From positions 18,780 to 82,779 of the forward strand of contig SHZY01000005.1 in the NCBI GenBank assembly GCA_009692065.1: a stretch of 64,000 bases of DNA, written 5' to 3'. Below are positions 58,116 through 64,000 of the stretch, one piece after another (the first letter of the stretch is position 1; the number at the start of each line of letters is the position of its first letter). A program made the translations under genes and the position numbers. Source of the stretch: Gemmataceae bacterium (GTDB lineage Bacteria; Planctomycetota; Planctomycetia; Gemmatales; Gemmataceae). Under the pieces are notes generated by a model. The model searched no databases. It had not been told where the DNA came from and worked only from the letters and a program-made list of their open reading frames with translations.

Positions 58116-61100
58116 ATGTTCTCATTCAATCTTGTTCGCTGGATAAGGTCTCTGGTGCGTTCGCGCGGCAGGACCTTCGAGAAAAAACCCCGCTTTCGGC
58201 TCCACCTGGAAGAGCTGGAGAATCGCGTTGCGCCCGCCCTTTTCACGTGGACGGGGAATGATACGCTCGTCAACGGGGCCGCCGCCAACAAGTGGAGCAT
58301 CAATAGCAACTGGGCCGGAAACGTGGCGCCGACGGCCGGAGTGCCGGTGCAACTGAATTTCCAGAACCTCGGCACCTCCTTTTTCACCGCCGAAAACGAC
58401 ATCCCCAACCTCGTGGTCGACCAGCTCACGATCGCCACGGATAGCTCCACGGACGCAACTCATACTTTCAGGCTGACCGGCACCCAGATACTCACGCTGG
58501 CGAACCCCACGACGAACACCGCTTCGCTCTTCGTCAACACGGGCTCTCTCAACAGCGTCATCACGATGAGCATTCAGCTCGGCAATACGGTTGCCAGCTC
58601 CGAATCGATCACCATTCAGCCGTCGGCTTCGCTGACCATCGGACCGCAAATTGCTTTGGGTCTGCCGGGCACGGGGCAACTCCTCAGCAATAACAGCGTC
58701 GCCCAGCTCAGCAAGGACGGCGTCGGGCCACTGACTCTGTCAGGCGATAACAGCGGTTATCTTGGCCCGCTCACCATCAATCATTCGATCGGCAACGGCG
58801 GCGTAATCATCACGCACACCAAGGCGCTGGGCGCCTCGGTCACCTCCGAGCTGCAGCTCCTCTCGATCAGCGGTGCCACGCCCAACGTCACCCAGGTCAC
58901 CCTGACCTACCCCGACGGCATCACCAATCCATCGACCGTGTTCACCTTCCAGGGAGACTTGACCGACGCACCGACGATTCAGCTCGCCCTCAACAACCTG
59001 TTCAACACGCTGGGTTTTCTCGGCGCCCCGGTCACCGTCACGCGGACCGCCAGCGGCTCAGGCAGCGCCAGCTTTTCGCTGGCCTTCGGCGGCACCATGG
59101 CCGCGATCAATGTGCTGCAACTCAACGCCTCGGCCAGCGGCGGCGCCGGCAATACCACCCTGGCGCAGGGCGGCGCGCCGAATCTGACCACGATCACCAC
59201 CAACACCGAACTGCAGGTCAACATTGCGAGCTCGGCCGCCGTGCCCAATCCGACGGTAACCAATCCGCTGGTCGTTTCCGGCAACGGCGTGGACAACTTT
59301 TCTGGCGCCATCGTGCGCAATGTCGCGGACGCCGCGGGGCGCAGCGCCACGCTGGCCGGCGATATTCTGATTCGCAGCGATGTCACCATCGGCGGCGTCC
59401 TTAACTCAACGCTGGTCACCACCGGCATGATCAGCGATTCGGCCACGTTCGAGCTCACCAAGGAAGGGCTCGGCACCCTCTACCTGAACCCGTCCGAAGC
59501 GTCTTCCGCCGTCAACAACTTCCAGGGCGGCAACTTTTATCACGGCCACACCAACATCAATAGCGGCCTTGTGCAGTTCGGACATCCGTTCGCGATGGGC
59601 GCTGGCGGCGCCACCACGTTCGTGAACACCAACCTCAACGAAACCGGCCGCCTGGAAATCAACTACACAAGCAATCCGAATATCCCCGCCCAGTACCTGT
59701 ATTACGCCCACGTGCAGACCGTCACCCTCACCAACGCGATCCCAGGCACCACCACCTTCACCCTGAATTTCAACGGCGCCTCAACCCTGCCGATCACCTA
59801 CAACACCAATATCTTTGCCATCACCACGGGCCGCCTCAATGGCCTGTCCACGATCGGCGGCATCGGCGCCAGCGTGATCGTGACGCAGACCGGCTCCACG
59901 CTCTTCATTACTTTCGGCGGCAGCCTGGGCGGGCTCGATATTCCGACCCTCAACGCCACCATCACCTCCGCCTTCGGCACCGGATCCATCGACGTCGGCA
60001 CCGTCAACGGCACCGTGCCGGTCGGCTTTCAGATCCCCAACCAATACCTTCAGACTACTTACAGCAACATCACGCCGCTCACCAATCTCGCTGGCCACAA
60101 CACCTGGGCACAACCCACAGCGAACACGGCCCCGCTAGCGATCAAGCTGATGAACACCCAGCCCATCAGCGTCGCCCAGTTCTGGAATTTCACCATCGAC
60201 GGCAAGATCGGCAACGCCACGTTCATCAAGACGGGCCTCGGCCGCATCATCCTGCCGCACCCCAACCCGATCACCGCCAGCATCGTCATCAGCCAGGGAC
60301 AATTGAACGTCCGCGATTCCAATGCGATGAACGGCTTCAGCCCGACGCTTTCCTCGGGCGCCAGCATCGAGTTGCAGGCCGACCCATTCCCGGACTCATC
60401 CGGCCTGGCCGGCGTCTATAACCTTTACTTCCCGTCCACCGTAACCTTCGGTCTCAGCGGCTTTGGCGCGTATAACGAAGGCGCGCTCAACAATATTAGC
60501 GGCGTCAACATCATCCAGGGGAACGTGACGCTTGTCGGCGGCACCAGTATCGGCGTCGATCCTGATCCCGATCCCGCCAACATCCAGGGCATCACGGCCA
60601 ACATCTTGAGCCAGCTCACGATCAATGGCGTAGTCTCGGGCAGCACCCTGACCAAGGTCGGGTATGGCGAACTCGTGCTGACGGGGGCAAACACCTTCAC
60701 CACTGCCACCGGCCAGAACCGTTATCAGCTCTTCATCGACAAGGGCTGGGTCACGGCCCAAAATGCCCTCGCCCTGGGCAAAATCTATGGTGGCATCAAT
60801 CCCGTCCTGCAGCCTGGCGTTCAGGTATTCGACGGCGGCTCCATCATGTTGAAGCAAGATCTCGCCGGCAACAACTTGACCCTCCCGTACACCTTCGCTC
60901 TCAATGGCACCGGCATCAATCATCGCTTCCCCTGGCTGAACCAGACGGGGGCCCTGGTCAATCTCGACGGCAACAATGTCATCACCGGCCAGGTCTACCT
61001 CAACGGCACCGCCGCAATCGGTGTGCAGATTGACGGCGCGATTCAGCCCTACTCGAACGTCAGCCAACTCCTGCTGACCGGCGCCATCCACGACGGCGCG

Positions 61101-64000
61101 GGCGCCGTCACCGTCGTGGGAAAACTACTCAAACGCGGCACCCAGCGGCTCATCCTCCAGGGCGAGGGCCTGTACACGGGCGGCGTCGATATCCAGACCG
61201 GCGTGCTCACCATCCAACACGATACTGCCCTTGGCCTTGGGACCACCGCGACCAACACCACGACCACCATCCAAAGCGGCGCCGCTCTCGAATTGGGCTC
61301 CAATACTCCCCTCGCCAACGGCGGCATCCAGCGTGGACTCCAGATCTGGTACAACCACCTCATCATTAACGGCCCCGGCAATAGCCTGTTCGGCGACGCC
61401 CCCTTGATGAGCGTGGCCAACGACAACCTGTGGCGCGGCCCCATTACCCTCAACGCCAACATTGCCGTCAGCTTCACCGGGCCCGCCGCCGCCACCACCT
61501 TACCCACCATCCTCACGACAGTGAACAGACCCACCGGCGGCACCGTCACGGCCCTGAACTCGACCCCCGGCCACTCCGGCCTCCCCGGCGTCCCAGGCAT
61601 CAATGCCGTGCAGACTCTCCTCTTCGGCGGCGACTTCGTCAACGACGACACCTTCACGCTGGTAGTCGGCAATGCCTCGGCCCTCACCAAAACCACCTCC
61701 AGTTTCACCCAACCCCTGATCGGCTCGAATGTGCCGGTGGCAGTGGGCGACACTTCTTGGATGACCGTCGGCGAAACGGTCTACGTCGTCAACGGCGGCT
61801 ACTACACCATTCAAAGCATTTTTAGCCCGACCAGCGTGACGCTCAAGAACATCGATTCCTCCGGCAATGCAGCGCCGGGCGCCATCGTCGTCATCGGTTC
61901 GGACGTGGGGAAGGGCGCGACGCAGCAAACCGCGCCGATTGCGTGGAGCTCGAACCCCAATACCCTGGTCGACAACATCCAGGCCGCGCTCGATACGCCG
62001 GCCATGCAAGCCCTCTTCACGCCGCTGGTTTCCTTCGCGCAGGTCGCCTCGCTCAGCCCCGAGATCGATATCCTGCCGAACTCGCGGCTCACCTTGATCG
62101 GCAGCATCGGCGATGGGACCAATCCGGCCGATATCTCCGTGTCGGGCGGCGGCGAACTCAACCTGGCCGGCGCCAATACTTACCGCGGCACCACATTCCT
62201 GAACCAGGGCATCCTGACCATTCAGAATCCGCAAGCGCTCGGGCAAGGCGCCGTTCCCCAGCTCCAGTCGCTCACCTTCGATGCCGCCGTTCCCGGCGTC
62301 ACGCAGTTCACCTTGAGCTTCAACGGCTACACGACGCCGACGCTCACCTACACCAACACTCTCGCCGACGGCGCCACCATGGAAAACGCGCTGAACGCGC
62401 TGACTTCCATCGCCGACCTCGGCGGTCTGGCCACGGTGCAGGTGATTGACCTGTCCAACCCCGCACAGCCCGTCTACCGCATAACGCTCGACGGCGCCTT
62501 GAGCGGGTTCGAGCAGCCGGCCGTCATGGTCCCCACGATTACCGACGGCACCGCGCTCGTCGATATCTTGACGCCTGGCCACGGCGGGACCGTGGTTGCC
62601 CTCAACACGCAGTTGCAATTGCAAGGCGGCGTCAGCGTCACCGGCGAGCCGGTAATCCTGCAAGGCCAGGGCAACCCGCTCCAATCCCAGGTGCAGCGCG
62701 TCCACGTGGCCGGCCCGATCTACGGGTCGTTCCAGCTCACCTTCACGAATCCCAATACCAGCCCCACCGCCACGACTTCGACCACCGGCTCGCTGCCGAT
62801 GAGCGCGTCGGCCCTCCTCGTGCAAAATGCGTTGAACTCCCTGCCAGCCATCCAGGCGGGGAGCGGCAACGGCGGCGGCTCCGTCGCGGTCACGCAAAGC
62901 GGCTTGAACGTCTACACGATTGTTTACCAGGGCACCTTCACCGGGGCGGCCCTGCCCTGGTCCCAGCAAGCGGTCACCGTGACCGGCGTGACGAGCGACA
63001 AGTTCGACCTGCACTTCACCGGCTACCAAGCCCTGGCGACCGTCACCATCGGCGCCACGCCTGCCGCCACTGCCGCGAGCTTGCAGGCGGCACTCGATGC
63101 CCTGTTGCTCAACCTTTCGTCGCCCGGCGACGCCCATGGAACCGCGCTCGTCAGCGCGACCAGCTCGGGCTTCCTCATCTCGTTCGCCGGCACCCTGGCC
63201 AACGTGAGCGTGCCTCTCGTGCTGGCGAGCAACTTCACGGGCGCCGGCATTCTGCCGACGGCGACCATCGTGAGCCAGCCGTGGCTGGTTGCCTCCGCGG
63301 CCCAGCAGACCATCGCCGTCTCCGGCACGAGCGGATCCTTCGATCTGAATTTCGCTGGTTTCGCGCTGACCGCGAACGTGGCGCTGGGCTTGAATCCTTC
63401 CCTCACGCGGCCCAACTTGCAGACGGCCCTGGATACGCTTCTGCTCGATCCGAGCTCGCCCGGCGGCGGGACCGGCACCGCGACAGTGGACTTGACCATC
63501 TCGGGCAACTTCCTGATTACCTTCACTGGCAGCCTGGCCGACGCAGTCGTCCCGCTCTTGCAGGTGGGGACCGTCACGGGCGCCGCCGGCGCGGGAGTGG
63601 TTGACACCGGCACGACCGCCTATGTGACCGACGTGATTCAAGGCGGCACCACCAACGCCGCCCCGACGCAGTGGTTCTACTCCGGTCCGTCGCCGGTCGT
63701 CAATGCCTCGGTCAACTATGTGGCATCCACCCTCAAGGGCAACGTCACCGGCCCGGTCACCAGCATCACCACCGATCCCAGCGACGCAAACATCATCTAT
63801 ATTTCGACCGCCACGGGCGGATCGTGGAAGACCGACAACGGCGGCGCCACCTGGACCCCCCTGTTCGACGGCGTCTCCAGCGTGCAGTCGTTCGACATCA
63901 CCGGCCTGGACGCCAGCACCGATACCTACACCGTTACCTTCACCGATCCGTTCACCGGCGCCATCCGCACGACGAGTATCTTGCCGTACGATGCCACCGT
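58116..64000 (+). CDS. Second giant PATR-like beta-strand-repeat protein, 3' truncated by the window
   Basis: ATG 58116: MFSFNLVRWIRSLVRSRGRTFEKKPRFRLHLEELENRVAPALFTWTGND; PATR-like repeats and a BNR motif IIYISTATGGSWKTDNGGATWTPLF near the end. Not in the ORF track because no stop occurs before the window end. Confidence 0.85.
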   Translation, partial: MFSFNLVRWIRSLVRSRGRTFEKKPRFRLHLEELENRVAPALFTWTGNDTLVNGAAANKWSINSNWAGNVAPTAGVPVQLNFQNLGTSFFTAENDIPNLVVDQLTIATDSSTDATHTFRLTGTQILTLANPTTNTASLFVNTGSLNSVITMSIQLGNTVASSESITIQPSASLTIGPQIALGLPGTGQLLSNNSVAQLSKDGVGPLTLSGDNSGYLGPLTINHSIGNGGVIITHTKALGASVTSELQLLSISGATPNVTQVTLTYPDGITNPSTVFTFQGDLTDAPTIQLALNNLFNTLGFLGAPVTVTRTASGSGSASFSLAFGGTMAAINVLQLNASASGGAGNTTLAQGGAPNLTTITTNTELQVNIASSAAVPNPTVTNPLVVSGNGVDNFSGAIVRNVADAAGRSATLAGDILIRSDVTIGGVLNSTLVTTGMISDSATFELTKEGLGTLYLNPSEASSAVNNFQGGNFYHGHTNINSGLVQFGHPFAMGAGGATTFVNTNLNETGRLEINYTSNPNIPAQYLYYAHVQTVTLTNAIPGTTTFTLNFNGASTLPITYNTNIFAITTGRLNGLSTIGGIGASVIVTQTGSTLFITFGGSLGGLDIPTLNATITSAFGTGSIDVGTVNGTVPVGFQIPNQYLQTTYSNITPLTNLAGHNTWAQPTANTAPLAIKLMNTQPISVAQFWNFTIDGKIGNATFIKTGLGRIILPHPNPITASIVISQGQLNVRDSNAMNGFSPTLSSGASIELQADPFPDSSGLAGVYNLYFPSTVTFGLSGFGAYNEGALNNISGVNIIQGNVTLVGGTSIGVDPDPDPANIQGITANILSQLTINGVVSGSTLTKVGYGELVLTGANTFTTATGQNRYQLFIDKGWVTAQNALALGKIYGGINPVLQPGVQVFDGGSIMLKQDLAGNNLTLPYTFALNGTGINHRFPWLNQTGALVNLDGNNVITGQVYLNGTAAIGVQIDGAIQPYSNVSQLLLTGAIHDGAGAVTVVGKLLKRGTQRLILQGEGLYTGGVDIQTGVLTIQHDTALGLGTTATNTTTTIQSGAALELGSNTPLANGGIQRGLQIWYNHLIINGPGNSLFGDAPLMSVANDNLWRGPITLNANIAVSFTGPAAATTLPTILTTVNRPTGGTVTALNSTPGHSGLPGVPGINAVQTLLFGGDFVNDDTFTLVVGNASALTKTTSSFTQPLIGSNVPVAVGDTSWMTVGETVYVVNGGYYTIQSIFSPTSVTLKNIDSSGNAAPGAIVVIGSDVGKGATQQTAPIAWSSNPNTLVDNIQAALDTPAMQALFTPLVSFAQVASLSPEIDILPNSRLTLIGSIGDGTNPADISVSGGGELNLAGANTYRGTTFLNQGILTIQNPQALGQGAVPQLQSLTFDAAVPGVTQFTLSFNGYTTPTLTYTNTLADGATMENALNALTSIADLGGLATVQVIDLSNPAQPVYRITLDGALSGFEQPAVMVPTITDGTALVDILTPGHGGTVVALNTQLQLQGGVSVTGEPVILQGQGNPLQSQVQRVHVAGPIYGSFQLTFTNPNTSPTATTSTTGSLPMSASALLVQNALNSLPAIQAGSGNGGGSVAVTQSGLNVYTIVYQGTFTGAALPWSQQAVTVTGVTSDKFDLHFTGYQALATVTIGATPAATAASLQAALDALLLNLSSPGDAHGTALVSATSSGFLISFAGTLANVSVPLVLASNFTGAGILPTATIVSQPWLVASAAQQTIAVSGTSGSFDLNFAGFALTANVALGLNPSLTRPNLQTALDTLLLDPSSPGGGTGTATVDLTISGNFLITFTGSLADAVVPLLQVGTVTGAAGAGVVDTGTTAYVTDVIQGGTTNAAPTQWFYSGPSPVVNASVNYVASTLKGNVTGPVTSITTDPSDANIIYISTATGGSWKTDNGGATWTPLFDGVSSVQSFDITGLDASTDTYTVTFTDPFTGAIRTTSILPYDAT

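Noticed and set aside
61500-63641. 713-aa minus-strand ORF opposite the second giant gene
   Set aside because: Same antisense artefact; the plus frame from 58116 is the coding one.
1-64000. CRISPR arrays, rRNA or tRNA genes
   Set aside because: No regularly spaced identical direct repeats and no cloverleaf or rRNA-like sequence noticed while reading; not a computed search.

Overview
High-GC window of planctomycete character: CRTAC1/ASPIC-UnbV proteins, giant beta-strand-repeat proteins with an LExLExRxAP-type N-terminus, many REP-like palindromes, and bacterial H4MPT/methanofuran C1 genes. Left to right: (1) an fhcB-(insert)-fhcA-fhcC formylmethanofuran dehydrogenase/formyltransferase locus. 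(2) Secreted proteins, a MetE-like protein, rfbB, a DUF4198-like protein, and an ASPIC/UnbV plus TPR pair. (3) A halogenase-like flavoprotein, a radical SAM protein and an AsnB-like protein (possible small biosynthetic cluster). (4) A deiodinase-like redoxin, a peroxiredoxin-like protein and a nitrate/sulfonate-type ABC transporter, followed by a cluster of three ASPIC/UnbV proteins with a UnbU/RnfD-like membrane protein. (5) A decayed zone with an IS256-type transposase remnant and two convergent TPR-sulfotransferase genes, each carrying an in-frame TAG. (6) A 5,639-aa repeat protein and the start of a second, similar giant protein that runs off the window. Most interesting: (a) the fhcB frame reads through an in-frame TGA at 6-8, exactly where the metal-ligand Cys/Sec of FwdB/FhcB (C/U-H-G-P) is expected, so it may be a bacterial selenocysteine FhcB. 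(b) The fhc locus has been invaded twice by toxin/defence-like cargo (NTase plus small partner; RhuM-like), each next to a duplicated piece of the neighbouring fhc gene (5' end of fhcA, 3' end of fhcC). (c) A UnbV-UnbU pair occurs without any polyketide synthase. (d) An ABC substrate-binding lipoprotein and a CRTAC1 lipoprotein share a related N-terminal leader. All calls come from reading the sequence; no database search or folding was run.
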